Assembly (NCBI RefSeq): GCF_000379845.1
Contig: NZ_KB903772.1
Span: 1 to 64,000 of the forward strand
Reading direction: 5' to 3'
Length of the DNA stretch: 64,000 nucleotides
Source: Moraxella boevrei DSM 14165
GTDB lineage: Bacteria; Pseudomonadota; Gammaproteobacteria; Pseudomonadales; Moraxellaceae
Below, piece by piece: positions 1 to 12,254 of the stretch. Within the stretch, counting starts at the first letter, position 1. The number at the start of each line of letters is the position of its first letter. Under the pieces are notes generated by a model. That model had not been told where the DNA came from, searched no databases, and saw only the letters and a list, made by a program, of their open reading frames with translations. Made by a program: the position numbers and the translations under genes.

Positions 1-95
1 GCTGAACGGCTGAACGGCTGAACGGCTGAACGGCTGAACGGCTGAACGGCTGAACGGCTGAACGGCTGAACGGCTGAACGGCTGAACGGCTGAAC
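1..95. repeat. Octamer tandem repeat (GCTGAACG)n at window edge
   Basis: Eleven perfect head-to-tail copies of GCTGAACG plus seven bases of a twelfth run from the first base to position 95. The array is cut by the window edge, so its true length is unknown. Every plus-strand frame meets TGA inside the array. On the minus strand the unit CGTTCAGC is open in all frames and encodes a repeating eight-residue R-S-A-V-Q-P-F-S pattern. Eight is not a multiple of three, so gain or loss of one unit would shift the frame of any gene reading through it. Confidence 0.95.
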
Positions 96-97
96 AT
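1..97 (-). CDS. Possible 5' end of a repeat-containing ORF (partial, leaves window)
   Basis: On the minus strand an ATG at 97-95 is followed immediately by the octamer array, giving MFS then repeats of RSAVQPFS with no stop before the window edge. I see no convincing Shine-Dalgarno upstream, and the rest of the gene is outside the window, so coding status is unproven. A start codon placed right before a non-triplet repeat is what a phase-variable (contingency) gene looks like. It could equally be chance next to a non-coding repeat. Confidence 0.25.
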   Translation of the reverse strand, partial: MFSRSAVQPFSRSAVQPFSRSAVQPFSRSAVQ

Positions 98-204
98 TAT
101 AAGGATGGTAAATTGATTTGCAATCATTTTATGTGTATTTTATAAAAAAATTTGAGCAAGGTTATTTAGCAACTATTTTAGCATAAAATTTACGGCTTGC
201 CGAT

Positions 205-235
205 AAAAAAACACCCCCAATCGGGAGTGTTTTTT
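205..235 (-). terminator. Rho-independent terminator of katG
   Basis: A stem of ACACTCCCG/CGGGGGTGT type (one mismatch) with an AATC-like loop is flanked by A6-7 on the left and T6 on the right. It lies just beyond the katG stop on the minus strand. Confidence 0.8.
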
Positions 236-258
236 AGAACAAACTAACGGTAACGCAA

Positions 259-2553
<2,295 letters not shown>

Positions 2554-2560
2554 TTAGATC

Positions 2561-2639
2561 CTTGCTGTATCAGCAAGCGTGACTAAGTGTTGAACTTAGT
2601 GCATGGCTTGATTATAAATTTTCTTTTTAGTTGAGTAAA
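2561..2639 (-). promoter_or_regulatory. katG promoter and two leader hairpins
   Basis: On the minus strand TTTACT (2639-2634), a 17-base spacer and TATAAT (2616-2611) form a sigma70-like promoter about 105 bases before katG. Downstream of it are two perfect inverted repeats: ACTAAGT-5-ACTTAGT at 2582-2600 and CTTGCTG-TAT-CAGCAAG at 2561-2577. They would lie at the start of, or within, the 5' UTR and could be an operator or mRNA-stabilising hairpins. No OxyR site could be assigned by eye. Confidence 0.5.
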
Positions 2640-2719
2640 ATATAATAATTTTATGTTTTGGTTTAATTTTTTAAATTAAAAAAATCAAATAATTTAAATA
2701 TTTTAATTAAAAAAATCAA

Positions 2720-3148
2720 TCAATATACTTGATCTTGCTGTTTTAGCTTATCCAGTTGACGTCGTTGTTTTTTATTGGGCTTATGGTCGGGGCGGGCGAG
2801 ATTTGCCAGCTTTTTTTGCTCATTAAAATACGCACGCTGGGCGATACTTTCGTCCGTTTCTGTGTACAGCGTACTGGCGACAGTCGCATTGCCACGCACT
2901 TCAGATAGGGCTAGGACTTTCACGGTTTTTTGGGTGTAATTTGTCACAGAACCTTGGCGAATAGTCAGCTCATCACCAACCGCAACCTCCTTGCTGACTT
3001 TAACACGATGTCCGCCAAAATGTACACGACCCGCTTCAATTGCTTGTTTGGCAAGGGTGCGAGTGCGGTAAAAGCGTGATGCCCATAGCCATTTATCAAG
3101 GCGGATTTTGGGTGGATTTTGGGTGGATTGCTCGGTTTTTGTTGGCAT
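2720..3148 (-). CDS. hslR: Hsp15-like S4-domain RNA-binding protein
   Basis: Small S4-domain protein (142 aa) of the Hsp15 family. E. coli Hsp15 binds stalled 50S subunits carrying nascent peptide-tRNA and helps recycle them. The S4 motif occupies residues about 17-75: IRLDKWLWASRFYRTRTLA, then AGRVHFGG and the turn VSKEVAVGDELTI. The C-terminus is Lys/Arg-rich (KPNKKQRRQLDKLKQQ), as expected for an RNA-binding tail. The ATG at 3148 is preceded by an AAGGAA ribosome-binding site. It is a single gene, separated from katG by an AT-rich spacer. The family call is firm; the ribosome-rescue role is inferred from E. coli. Confidence 0.9.
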   Translation of the reverse strand: MPTKTEQSTQNPPKIRLDKWLWASRFYRTRTLAKQAIEAGRVHFGGHRVKVSKEVAVGDELTIRQGSVTNYTQKTVKVLALSEVRGNATVASTLYTETDESIAQRAYFNEQKKLANLARPDHKPNKKQRRQLDKLKQQDQVY

Positions 3149-3536
3149 TTTAATTCCTTATTTTTTAGTATTTTACTGACAAATTTTGTCATATCTTAGC
3201 AAATCTTGACAAATTTTATGCAAGCATTTTGGTAAATTTTTTGTAGCTTTCTGTTATGTGGCTGTTTGTAATGAGAATGTTAACGACTGCTAAATAATTT
3301 TATTTTTTCCAAAGTAGTAAAAAAAATTATAAATGGTAAAATGTTTAGGACAAAAGGTAATTATGATAAAATATGTTACTAATTTGTATATTAGTTATAT
3401 TTTTTTGCATTTTATCTTGTTTTTTAATATATATTTATCAATGTAAAGACATATGGTACATTTTTTGCGTACATGATTGGCATTTGGCAGTCTTAAGTTT
3501 TCAATAAATCCATTAACAGGGTGAAGGAGATTTTTT
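3149..3536. other. AT-rich intergenic region upstream of the adhesin
   Basis: About 390 bases between hslR and the adhesin start, very AT-rich with many A and T runs. I see no gene here and no homopolymeric G tract of the kind that phase-varies some Moraxella adhesins. The promoter of the adhesin must lie here, but no clear -35/-10 pair stands out. Confidence 0.6.
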
Positions 3537-3638
3537 ATGAACCACATCTACAAAATCGTCTTTAATAAAGCGACCAATACATTTACAGCCGTTGCAGAGT
3601 ATGCTCGTGGACACGCAAATCTTCATCAGGCAGTGTGA
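3537..3638 (+). CDS. Out-of-frame ESPR: true N-terminus of the adhesin
   Basis: ATG at 3537, with a good GAAGGAGA ribosome-binding site at 3522-3529, opens a 33-codon frame beginning [19 protein letters not shown] and continuing [14 protein letters not shown] to TGA at 3636-3638. This is the extended signal peptide region (ESPR) typical of large type V autotransporters, normally continuous with the signal peptide. Here it is in a different frame from the 2133-codon adhesin. One extra base near 3614-3616 (CACGGCAAA instead of CACGCAAA) would restore a GHGKSSSGS junction and one long protein. The TGA overlaps the GTG of the next frame as GTGA, allowing translational coupling. Confidence 0.85.
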   Translation: MNHIYKIVFNKATNTFTAVAEYARGHANLHQAV

Positions 3639-6600
3639 TAGGTCAAGTGGCACGCCCAAGATCAGGCATATTCAAGCTATCAACGCTCGTGATGAGCCTA
3701 ATCATGGCACAAGGGGCATGGGCAGAAGTGATTACGGCAGGCAGCATTGACCACATCACTATTAGTGGTAGAGATATTGGTTTTTATGCTGAAGATAATC
3801 AAGACAGAGCGATATTAGGTAAGGCTAGTAAGGCAGAGAAGAATGGCACCGCTGTCGGTAATACTGCTGAGGCTTTAGGAGCAAAAAGTACTGCGGTGGG
3901 TAGCTTTGCTAAAACTGTTGTTATTGGTAATATTCAGCCCACAGAAGCTGTGGCACTGGGTTACAAAGCCACAGCCAGTTACAGCAATTCAACGGCCATC
4001 GCCAGTAATGCCCGAGCCAATGGTCAAGACTCTATCGCTATGGATAATGGGGCACAAACAGGAGTGTTTACAAGTCAGACTATTCGTGGTCAAGTATCTC
4101 TGACCCCTGCCGACCCTGCCACCGCTGCCATCGCCATCGGCGTAAGCAGCACAGCCAACACTATGGGCGACATCGCCATCGGTGGCTCTGCCAAGGCAAT
4201 AGTTCGCTCAACCGCCACCGCAGAAGAGCTAGCGAAAGCCACCAGTGAAGAACAAAAAAAACGCCTTGTTACAGGCGAAAAATACGGTGCTGCCATGGCA
4301 CAAGGCTTTGTAGCCACCGCAACTGGTCGTAACGCCATCGCTCTTGGTAATAACGCTCAGGCAGGCAATGCAGCCAACATCGGCGGAGTAAACGACACCA
4401 TCGCCATCGGTGCCAATACCGTTGCAAATGCTAACCGTGCCACCGCCATCGGCTACCACGCCGATGCCACAGGTGCGACATCTGTTGCCTTGGGTTATGC
4501 CGCCAATGCAGGTAGCCAGAACATGGTCGCCATCGGTAATAGGGCAGGTGTGGGTGTGAATGCCAACACGCACGGTGTCGCCATCGGTTTTGAAGCAGGT
4601 ACAGGCTCAACTACCACATCTAGCGGCACAGAAAATGTCGCCATCGGCAGACAGGCAGGTCGAGCTGTCAAAGGTAATACCAACTACGCCATGGGTGTAG
4701 GCACAGGTAATAATGTTACAGGGCATGATAACTTCTCATCACTCATCCTTGCAGGTAACCGTGTTACAGGCTCGGACAACATCGCCATCGGTAAAATGGC
4801 AGGTTCAGAAATCACCGCTAACACCACCGTCGCACTCGGTGCTTATGCCCGTGGTACGGCTAACAACGCCGTCGCCGTCGGTGGTAGTGCCGAAGCTTCA
4901 GGCGTGGGTGCCATCGCCATCGGTAGCACGGGTGAAAAACAAGACGATCGTATCCAGTCATTAGATGGAACTGGTAATGACAGAATATTCAGTAACAGTA
5001 AGCTATATGCCCAAGGTGCCGTTGCCAAAGGTAAAAACTCTGTCGCCATCGGTACAGACGCCAATGTCAATAGTGCCGACGCCACCAACGCCATCGCCAT
5101 CGGTACGGGTGCGACCGCCACAGGTGTGAACAGCATCTCTATCGGTACCAAAAACCGTGTAACTGCGAACAACGCAGGTGCCATCGGTGATCCGTCTATC
5201 ATCGCAGGTGCAGGTTCATACACCGTCGGTAACGATAACGCTGTGGGCAGTACTTCCACCAATGTCGGTGCATTCGGTAACAACAACCAAATTGGTGCAA
5301 CCGCTACTTATCAAGATGTTAATGGCGTTAAAAAACTGCAGACCGCCAACGCTCTTGTAGTCACGCAAGCTGTCAATAACTCTCGTGCAATAGGTAACAA
5401 TAACTACATCAGCACATCAGATACTTATGTACTAGGTAGTGGTATTGGTACACAAGCAGACGGCATTACGCCGATTGACAGCATAAACGCAACGGTCGCA
5501 AATTCTGTCTATCTAGGCAATGATAGCACCATCGCTAAAGGTGCAGCAGTCGGTACAAAAAATCTAGATAAAGAAGGTGTAGCAGGCACAACTACCACCG
5601 CAGGCGATACAGGCACAGTAATCGACGGCACAGTCAATGGCGTAACCTATGGTAACTTTGCAGGTGCAACGGCTAATGGTGCAGTATCTGTCGGCTCGGC
5701 AGGTCAAGAACGCTGTGTGATGAATGTGGCAGCAGGGGAAATCTCAGCCACTTCTACCGATGCGATTAACGGCTCACAGCTATATTTGGTTGCCAAAGGC
5801 ACGCTAGAGCAAATGCCTGTGGTCTACACCAGTAAAGACGGTGGCAAACTCATCAAATCACCAAATGGCAACTTCTACCCAGCAGGCACGCCCCTTGATG
5901 CAAAAGGCGAACCAACCAATGGTGTAACTGCTGTCGCTCCTACTGATGTGATTGCAAGCTTGAATAACGGTGGCAACTCAACCACCACACCAATGACCTT
6001 GACAAACATTCAAGCTAACTTGGCTGATGTTAACGATGTTGATGACAAGCAACCCACCGCCAACAGTGTTGCCAATCTTGCTGAGAAGAAAAACAACGCC
6101 GCAACAGTCGGCGATGTAATAAATGCAGGTTGGAACATCCAAAACAATGGCACAGATGTAGATGCCATCACCCACGCCAATAATGTTAATTTCATTGATG
6201 GCAAAGGCACAAGTGTGTCTGTTACCTCTGATGGTTTGATAAGCGAAGTTCAAGTAGATATTGAAACCGATGGCACCAGTATCACAACAACCCCTGACCG
6301 AAAACTTACCGCCAACACAACAACGCTTGCTCCCACCAAAACAGGGGCTGTAACGCTCAATAATATCAATGACGCAGGCAAACTTGTCAATGCAGGTGAC
6401 ATTGCCAATGCCATCAACAGTGCAGGCTTTACCCTGACCACCTCTGCTAGCGATGGCGAAGTGGCAGGCACAAGCGATGAGCTTATCAGTGCAGGCAAAG
6501 CCGTGATTGTGGATGCGGGTAAAAACATCAAAATCAAACAAGATGGCACCAACATCAGCATTGCTACCGTTGATGCCCCAACCTTTACTGGCGGTATCAC

Positions 6601-9600
6601 TTTAGGCGGTAATCCTACCAATAAAAACGAGCCAGCTGTCAATTTGGTCACCACCAACACCACAACTCCTGTGGGCGTGGCAAACGATGTGCCAGAAGTC
6701 CCTGCTATTAATACCCATGGTGCGACTTTCACCGGTCTTGCGCAAAACTTGGCACCGACTTATAGCACCACCACTTTTGAACGTCAGCCAGTTGAAGTGA
6801 CCCAATCACAGCCAATTCCAACTGTGACAGCACTACAAATGAGTAATGCAGCAACGTTAGGCGATGTGTTAAATGCTGGCTTTAACTTGCAAAATAACAA
6901 TACCGCCAAGGACTTTGTCAAAGCATTTGACACGCTAAACTTTGTTGATGGTCAAGGCACGACCGCCGTTGTTGAAACTGATACAGATGGTAAAGTCAGC
7001 AAAATCAAGTACGATATCAAAGCTGATGGCACCACCACGCAAATCACTTATGTGACCAAAGCCGGTGATGTTGTGACCAAAAATGAGGCTGGTGAGTATG
7101 TCAAAGCTGATGGCACCAAAGTAGACCCAAGCGATATCGCAGGTAGCCAAATCTCTACCGTTCAGCCAAAAGGTGATAACATCACAACTAATGTGGAAAA
7201 TGGTCAATTTGTCGTGAACACCACACCATTAACCAATGCTGCTGAAGGCAAACCAAATGCAGGTTCGGTGGTTGTACCGCAAGGCGATGATGCCAAGAAA
7301 TTGGCGACCGCAGGTGATATTGCCAATGCCATCAACAATTCTGGCTTTAATGTGACTTCAGGCAACACAGGTTCTGGCAAGCAGTCAGGCACTGAGAGCA
7401 CTGAATTGGTTAAACCGTCTGAAACTGTGAAATTCATTGCAGGCGATAACCTTGACATTAAGCAAAATGGTCAAGAATTTACCTATTCATTAAACAATAA
7501 CGTGGACTTGGGCAATGCAGGTAGTCTAAAAGTGGGCGATACCACTATCGCAGCGGGTGTGGTTAGCGGTCTAAACACCACTTTGCCTGTAAATACCACA
7601 GCAGGCACCACTCCAGTGGCTCCAGTGACTACTAACGCAGCAACGCTAGGCGATGTGTTAAATGCTGGCTTTAACTTGCAAAACAACAATGCACCACGTG
7701 ATTTTGTCAAGCCATACGACACTTTGAACTTTATCAATGGTGCTGGCACAACGGCTGTTGTTGAAACTGACGGCAAAGGCGAAGTCAGCAAAATCAAGTA
7801 CGACACCAATTACAGCAATTTGACTGTAAATGGGGTGGCAGCGGTAGATTCTGGCAAAAAAGATGCAAACGGTAATCCGATTTACAACTTTACCGTAGCA
7901 ACTGGTGGCACCAACCCCGTGCCTACACCGACCACGCCGACCAACCCAGCCAATGTTACTGGCGACAATGTTAGTGTTGCTGTTGATAACAATGTGGTTA
8001 AAGCGGTTACTGGTGATGTAACCCAAGTAGGCACACCTGAAGACAATGCGGCTCCAGTATTTACCGCTGAAAAGCCAGATGCTTTAGTCACTGGTGACAC
8101 TGTAGCCAAAACTGCAAATGCGTTGGTTGCCGAGGGCTTGAACTTTACAGGCAACAACGGCACGGTGAATTTACATCGGAATTTGGGTACGCAGTTAGTT
8201 GTGAAAGGTGGCAACGATGGTACAGAGGTTTCTGACAAAAACACTTATGTCGAGGCAACGCCTGACAATACTTTGGTGGTAAAATTTGTTGAAAAACCTA
8301 AATTTAAGCAAGTTACCGCAACTGAAGGCTTAAAAGTCGGTGCTGGCAATACTTTGGTAAACATGACTCCAGCGACAGCCACCATGCCAGTGAATGTTGC
8401 TGAAGGAAAAGCCCCAATTTCTGCTATCAACATGAACGGTTCGACTTTCAACGGTCTTGCACCAAACTTGCCGACCACCACCAGTGTAGGCGATGCACCG
8501 ACCACCAATGTTGCACCACCAAGAAGCACACCTGAGCAATTAACCAACGCCGCCACCGTAGGCGATGTACTAAACGCAGGCTTTAACTTGCAAAATAACG
8601 ATACAGCCAAGGACTTTGTCAAGCCATATGACACGGTAAACTTTGTCGATGGTAAAGGTACAACGGCTGTTGTTGACAGTAATGGCCTGGTAAGCAATGT
8701 CAAGTACGATGCGAACTACAACAATTTGACCGTTAATGGCAAAAAAGCTGTAGGTGGTACTGATGCAGACGGTAACACAATGTATACCATCAATATTCCT
8801 ATGAATACCGCAGGTCAAAATGGTAATCCAGTTGAAGGTGATGATAAAACCATCAAAGTTGAAGGCGATGTAATCTCTGCGATTGTTTCTCCTTTGAAAA
8901 ATGATGCGGCAGGCAAAGTAGAAACGCCAGCATTGCCAAATGCCTTAGTTAATGCCCAAACTGTCGCCAACGCCATCAACAACTCTGGCTTTAACCTAAC
9001 CACATCGGCATCAGCAGGTACAGTTACTGGTACGACCAATGAGCTGATTAACCCAAGCGAAACGATTACCGTTGATGCAGGTAAAAATATTGCCATTAGC
9101 CAAACGGCTAATAAAATCAGCATTGCTACCAAAGATGATGCTGAGTTTAAAACTGTTAAAGTAGGCGATACCGTGAATATCAGCAAAAATGGTATTGACA
9201 ATGGTGGCAAAAAAATTACCAACGTTGGCAAAGGCGAGACCCCAACTGACGTAGCGACCGTTGGACAACTAACCAAAGTAGAAGCAGGTAATAACGTCAA
9301 TGTGACTAGCAAAACAGGTGCTAATGGGGAAACCATTTATACCGTCAGTGCAATTGGCGGTGGCACAGGCGGTCTTATCACGGTAAATGGTGATAAAACT
9401 ATCAATGGTGAAACCAAAAACGAAGGTCAAGGCAATACTTTTGTCAATGGTCAAGGTACGAAAGTTAGTGTAACCAATGTGGGTGAAATCAAAGTTGATA
9501 GTCCAATGGCTTATATAGGTGGTAATAACACCGCAGGCGATACATCAACAGCGACAAATACCGTTAAAATGGTCGGCACGAATGATGCACAAGGTAATCT

Positions 9601-10036
9601 ACAGTCTGTCCAAATCACCAACGTGGCAAGTGGTTTGCGTGATGTTCAACCAAACAATGCAAACTTAAGCACACTAGACCGTATTAATCTAGCATCAGGT
9701 GACACCCTGAATAATGCCGTGAATGTGAGTGATTTGCAAGGTGCGATTGGCGATATTAACAATAATATCAACCAGCTAGGTTATCGCCTAGGCGACATTG
9801 AAAATAACGCCAACGCAGGTATTTCAGCCGCCATGGCAACCGCCGCTTTACCACAAGCCTACCTACCAGGTAAATCTATGATTTCAGGCGGTATGGCAAG
9901 CTACAACGGTCAAGGTGCAGTTGCGGTTGGTATCTCAAAACTATCAGATAACGGTCGTTGGGTTATCAAAGTCAACGGTACAGCTGATAGCCAAGGCAAC
10001 GCAGGTGGGGCAGTGGGTGCAGGTTTCCACTGGTAA
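3635..10036 (+). CDS. Trimeric autotransporter adhesin (YadA/Hag-like), 5' frame broken
   Basis: Type Vc secreted adhesin of 2133 aa from a GTG start. Its order is a signal-peptide-like stretch ([18 protein letters not shown], residues about 13-30); a long YadA-type head of AIAIG / AVAIG repeats (about 50-600); and a stalk built from neck-plus-domain modules with the signature [13 protein letters not shown], near residues 820, 1070, 1333 and 1638. It ends in a C-terminal YadA anchor (about 2040-2133) ending GAVGAGFHW, which forms the trimeric outer-membrane beta barrel. Size and layout resemble Moraxella Hag/MID adhesins, but identity cannot be shown here. The GTG start is an artefact of the frame break: the genuine start is 3537. 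The gene may be phase-off, a young pseudogene, a sequencing error, or translated by coupling at GTGA. TpgA-like partner gene downstream. Confidence 0.9.
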   Translation: MIGQVARPRSGIFKLSTLVMSLIMAQGAWAEVITAGSIDHITISGRDIGFYAEDNQDRAILGKASKAEKNGTAVGNTAEALGAKSTAVGSFAKTVVIGNIQPTEAVALGYKATASYSNSTAIASNARANGQDSIAMDNGAQTGVFTSQTIRGQVSLTPADPATAAIAIGVSSTANTMGDIAIGGSAKAIVRSTATAEELAKATSEEQKKRLVTGEKYGAAMAQGFVATATGRNAIALGNNAQAGNAANIGGVNDTIAIGANTVANANRATAIGYHADATGATSVALGYAANAGSQNMVAIGNRAGVGVNANTHGVAIGFEAGTGSTTTSSGTENVAIGRQAGRAVKGNTNYAMGVGTGNNVTGHDNFSSLILAGNRVTGSDNIAIGKMAGSEITANTTVALGAYARGTANNAVAVGGSAEASGVGAIAIGSTGEKQDDRIQSLDGTGNDRIFSNSKLYAQGAVAKGKNSVAIGTDANVNSADATNAIAIGTGATATGVNSISIGTKNRVTANNAGAIGDPSIIAGAGSYTVGNDNAVGSTSTNVGAFGNNNQIGATATYQDVNGVKKLQTANALVVTQAVNNSRAIGNNNYISTSDTYVLGSGIGTQADGITPIDSINATVANSVYLGNDSTIAKGAAVGTKNLDKEGVAGTTTTAGDTGTVIDGTVNGVTYGNFAGATANGAVSVGSAGQERCVMNVAAGEISATSTDAINGSQLYLVAKGTLEQMPVVYTSKDGGKLIKSPNGNFYPAGTPLDAKGEPTNGVTAVAPTDVIASLNNGGNSTTTPMTLTNIQANLADVNDVDDKQPTANSVANLAEKKNNAATVGDVINAGWNIQNNGTDVDAITHANNVNFIDGKGTSVSVTSDGLISEVQVDIETDGTSITTTPDRKLTANTTTLAPTKTGAVTLNNINDAGKLVNAGDIANAINSAGFTLTTSASDGEVAGTSDELISAGKAVIVDAGKNIKIKQDGTNISIATVDAPTFTGGITLGGNPTNKNEPAVNLVTTNTTTPVGVANDVPEVPAINTHGATFTGLAQNLAPTYSTTTFERQPVEVTQSQPIPTVTALQMSNAATLGDVLNAGFNLQNNNTAKDFVKAFDTLNFVDGQGTTAVVETDTDGKVSKIKYDIKADGTTTQITYVTKAGDVVTKNEAGEYVKADGTKVDPSDIAGSQISTVQPKGDNITTNVENGQFVVNTTPLTNAAEGKPNAGSVVVPQGDDAKKLATAGDIANAINNSGFNVTSGNTGSGKQSGTESTELVKPSETVKFIAGDNLDIKQNGQEFTYSLNNNVDLGNAGSLKVGDTTIAAGVVSGLNTTLPVNTTAGTTPVAPVTTNAATLGDVLNAGFNLQNNNAPRDFVKPYDTLNFINGAGTTAVVETDGKGEVSKIKYDTNYSNLTVNGVAAVDSGKKDANGNPIYNFTVATGGTNPVPTPTTPTNPANVTGDNVSVAVDNNVVKAVTGDVTQVGTPEDNAAPVFTAEKPDALVTGDTVAKTANALVAEGLNFTGNNGTVNLHRNLGTQLVVKGGNDGTEVSDKNTYVEATPDNTLVVKFVEKPKFKQVTATEGLKVGAGNTLVNMTPATATMPVNVAEGKAPISAINMNGSTFNGLAPNLPTTTSVGDAPTTNVAPPRSTPEQLTNAATVGDVLNAGFNLQNNDTAKDFVKPYDTVNFVDGKGTTAVVDSNGLVSNVKYDANYNNLTVNGKKAVGGTDADGNTMYTINIPMNTAGQNGNPVEGDDKTIKVEGDVISAIVSPLKNDAAGKVETPALPNALVNAQTVANAINNSGFNLTTSASAGTVTGTTNELINPSETITVDAGKNIAISQTANKISIATKDDAEFKTVKVGDTVNISKNGIDNGGKKITNVGKGETPTDVATVGQLTKVEAGNNVNVTSKTGANGETIYTVSAIGGGTGGLITVNGDKTINGETKNEGQGNTFVNGQGTKVSVTNVGEIKVDSPMAYIGGNNTAGDTSTATNTVKMVGTNDAQGNLQSVQITNVASGLRDVQPNNANLSTLDRINLASGDTLNNAVNVSDLQGAIGDINNNINQLGYRLGDIENNANAGISAAMATAALPQAYLPGKSMISGGMASYNGQGAVAVGISKLSDNGRWVIKVNGTADSQGNAGGAVGAGFHW
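6845..8605 (+). repeat. Repeated neck/stalk module inside the adhesin gene
   Basis: A segment of about 57 bases coding [18 protein letters not shown] occurs at 6845-6901 and again at about 7633-7690 with only three differences. A more diverged third copy starts near 8546 and an older one near 6094. Each is followed by a related FVKPYDTxNFVDGxGTTAVV block. These DNA repeats could support recombination that changes stalk length. Confidence 0.8.
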
Positions 10037-10051
10037 TTTGTGATAAAACTT

Positions 10052-10087
10052 GCAAAACGTAATGAATAAAAATTTATTGCGTTTTGC
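10052..10087 (+). promoter_or_regulatory. Intercistronic hairpin between adhesin and tpgA
   Basis: GCAAAACG (10052-10059) pairs with CGTTTTGC (10080-10087), extended inward by AAT/ATT. It has no strong T run after it, so it may be a weak attenuator or mRNA-processing site rather than a full terminator, leaving tpgA co-transcribed at a lower level. Confidence 0.45.
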
Positions 10088-10127
10088 GATAAAGAATTTT
10101 TAAATAACTTTAACAAATTTAGGAAAA

Positions 10128-10976
10128 ATGATGAAACAAATCAAACAGTTTGCTGTCTTAAGTCTTTCTGCGTTAGCGTTAGCAGGTTGTATGGGAACCA
10201 AACATTTAAGCCGAAATATCAGCGATGACGGACGTGTGCAACACGAAGACATCACATTCCCAGAACTGGATGATGCTTGGCAAAAAGACGGTCAATTTCC
10301 AAATAGCGAAAACCTTGCCAAAATCCGTGCAGGCGTTGGCAAAGACGAACTTTATCAGCTTATCGGTCGCCCACATTTTAGCGAAGCCCAACACGCGCGT
10401 GAGTGGGACTACATCATGAAATTTTACCATCCTGACGAAAGCGTGCAAATTTGTCAATATAAGGTAATTTTTGACAAAGATTACAAAGGTCAAGAATTCT
10501 ACTGGAAACCTGCTGACTGTGTGAATTATGTTAAGCCATTGCAACCGGACAATCCAGTCCTACCAGCCGTCGTTGGAACGCCAATTATCAATGAAAAAAT
10601 TAATCTGTCTGCCGATGCCTTGTTCTATTTTGACAAATTCAAAACCCAAGATATGCTACCAAAAGGTAAACCAGAGCTTGATGCGTTAGCACAAAAACTT
10701 GCCGAATACAGCAAAAAAGGTCGCTTACAAGTCATGGTAACAGGGTATACTGACCGTTTTGGCGATGATATGTATAACATGAATTTGTCGTTATTGCGGG
10801 CTCAAACCGTACGTAGTTACTTGGTTTTGCGTGGCGTGGATGCAGGATCAATCTGGGCGACAGGTGCAGGCGAAACCCAACCTGTCAAACAATGTGCGGA
10901 CAATAGCAATAAAAAAGTAACGATTGACTGCTTACAACCAAACCGCCGTGTTGAAGTACAAGTATCGGTTTACTAA
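10128..10976 (+). CDS. tpgA: TpgA-like SmpA/OmpA-domain lipoprotein, adhesin partner
   Basis: Lipoprotein of 282 aa, with a type II signal ending ALAGC (Cys about 21). A BamE/SmpA-like domain follows (about 60-130, with RAGVGKDELYQLIGRP). A C-terminal OmpA-family peptidoglycan-binding domain (about 165-282) carries GYTDRFG and LSLLRAQTVRSYL, including the conserved Asp and Arg that bind diaminopimelate. In Acinetobacter Tol 5, TpgA is encoded just after the trimeric autotransporter AtaA and holds it to peptidoglycan. The same layout here, 91 bases after the adhesin on the same strand, supports that role. The start is ATG 10128 or the adjacent ATG 10131. The gene symbol rests on architecture and context rather than on a sequence search. 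Confidence 0.82.
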   Translation: MMKQIKQFAVLSLSALALAGCMGTKHLSRNISDDGRVQHEDITFPELDDAWQKDGQFPNSENLAKIRAGVGKDELYQLIGRPHFSEAQHAREWDYIMKFYHPDESVQICQYKVIFDKDYKGQEFYWKPADCVNYVKPLQPDNPVLPAVVGTPIINEKINLSADALFYFDKFKTQDMLPKGKPELDALAQKLAEYSKKGRLQVMVTGYTDRFGDDMYNMNLSLLRAQTVRSYLVLRGVDAGSIWATGAGETQPVKQCADNSNKKVTIDCLQPNRRVEVQVSVY

Positions 10977-10998
10977 TTTATTGGTTTAAATAAAATAA

Positions 10999-11025
10999 AA
11001 AGTGGCTAATCGATTTAGCCACTTT
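10999..11025. terminator. Bidirectional terminator between tpgA and cysK
   Basis: A perfect 11-bp stem AAAGTGGCTAA / TTAGCCACTTT with a five-base loop, A-rich on the left and T-rich on the right, sits between convergent genes. A second palindrome ACTTGGTT-A-AACCAAGT at 11041-11057 lies just past the cysK stop. Confidence 0.85.
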
Positions 11026-11059
11026 ATTTGTTTTGTCAAAACTTGGTTAAACCAAGTGT

Positions 11060-12043
11060 TTAGGCAAAATTTTCCCCTGTAAATACACCGTCAAACAACA
11101 CGCTTGACAAATAACGCTCGCCACCGTCAGGAAGTACCACGACAATGGTTTTCCCTTGATATTCTGGACGGATTGCTAAGTCATAAGTAGCTTTTAACGC
11201 CGCACCGCAAGAAATGCCGCACAAAATCCCTTCTTCGGTCATCGCACGTCTTGCCCATGCCAACGCATCATCGCTGGTGACGCCAATCACTTCATCTAGT
11301 AGCTCTAATGCCAAATTTTTTGGGATAAAATTCGCCCCAATGCCTTGGATTTTATGTGAGCCGGGGGTTAAATTTTCACCTTTTAACGCTTGGGCGATAA
11401 TGGGTGACTCTGCAGGTTCAACGGCAACCACATGGATATTTTGCCCTTTGTCTTTAAAATATTTTGCCACGCCAGACACCGTACCGCCTGTACCCACACC
11501 TGCTACGAACGCATCAATCTTGCCACCTGTGGCGTTGTCAATCTCAGGAGCGGTGGTCTTGACGTGGGTGGCAGGGTTAGCAGGATTGTCAAATTGTTGC
11601 GGTAAAAAATAGTTGCTAGGGTCGCTATTGGCGATTTCTTGGGCTTTTTCTACCGCACCTTTCATGCCAAGAGCTGGCTCGGTCAACACCAAATTCGCCC
11701 CCAATGCGGTCAACACTTTTCGGCGTTCCATGCTCATCGATGACGGCATGGTTAGGGTAATCGGATAGCCTTTGGCGGCGGCGACGAATGCTAACGCAAT
11801 GCCTGTATTTCCGCTAGTTGGCTCAACGATGTGCATACCTGCCTTGAGTTTGCCTGATTGCTCGGCATCGCTAATCATACCTGCACCGATACGGTCTTTT
11901 ACTGAAAAGGCAGGATTTCGGCTTTCAATTTTTGCCAAAACGGTGACACCTTGTGGCATCAGGCGGTTTAGGCGGACGAGTGGTGTATTGCCAATGGCAT
12001 CGGCATTATTATCAAAAATAGTCGTACTGGTGAGATTACTCAT
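11060..12043 (-). CDS. cysK: Cysteine synthase A (O-acetylserine sulfhydrylase)
   Basis: PLP enzyme that makes cysteine from O-acetyl-L-serine and sulfide, the last step of sulfur assimilation. At 327 aa it is normal for CysK. The PLP lysine is K49 in [11 protein letters not shown], the substrate loop is TSGNTG (76-81), and the phosphate-binding loop is [10 protein letters not shown]. The GIGANFIP segment fits CysK better than CysM. It is transcribed alone on the minus strand, with an AAGGAAAA ribosome-binding site before the ATG at 12043. Its neighbours are not sulfur genes, so regulation cannot be inferred from context. Confidence 0.95.
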   Translation of the reverse strand: MSNLTSTTIFDNNADAIGNTPLVRLNRLMPQGVTVLAKIESRNPAFSVKDRIGAGMISDAEQSGKLKAGMHIVEPTSGNTGIALAFVAAAKGYPITLTMPSSMSMERRKVLTALGANLVLTEPALGMKGAVEKAQEIANSDPSNYFLPQQFDNPANPATHVKTTAPEIDNATGGKIDAFVAGVGTGGTVSGVAKYFKDKGQNIHVVAVEPAESPIIAQALKGENLTPGSHKIQGIGANFIPKNLALELLDEVIGVTSDDALAWARRAMTEEGILCGISCGAALKATYDLAIRPEYQGKTIVVVLPDGGERYLSSVLFDGVFTGENFA

Positions 12044-12254
12044 AATTTTTCCTTAATAAATTATTTGTTTTAACGGATAAAAATTGGTTGTAAAACCCAA
12101 TGATAAAAAAAGAAAAGGCATCACAACCAACGTAATACCTTTGTATTTTACAAAAATTGGCAAAATTTTTCTATTATCATTTGTAATTAACTTATGCCAA
12201 AATTTTAAGCAAATTTTAGCCAGGTTTTTTAACAATTTTTATCAAAATAAAAAG

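Noticed and set aside
3906-9454. Many open frames of 60-190 codons on both strands inside the adhesin gene
   Set aside because: They are shadows of the repetitive adhesin coding sequence, low-complexity (Ala/Val/Thr or Gly/Asn/Ile), without ribosome-binding sites or recognisable domains.
12053-12235. 60-codon minus-strand frame just upstream of cysK
   Set aside because: AT-rich, Lys/Phe/Leu/Ile-biased, no ribosome-binding site and no domain; more likely cysK leader sequence.
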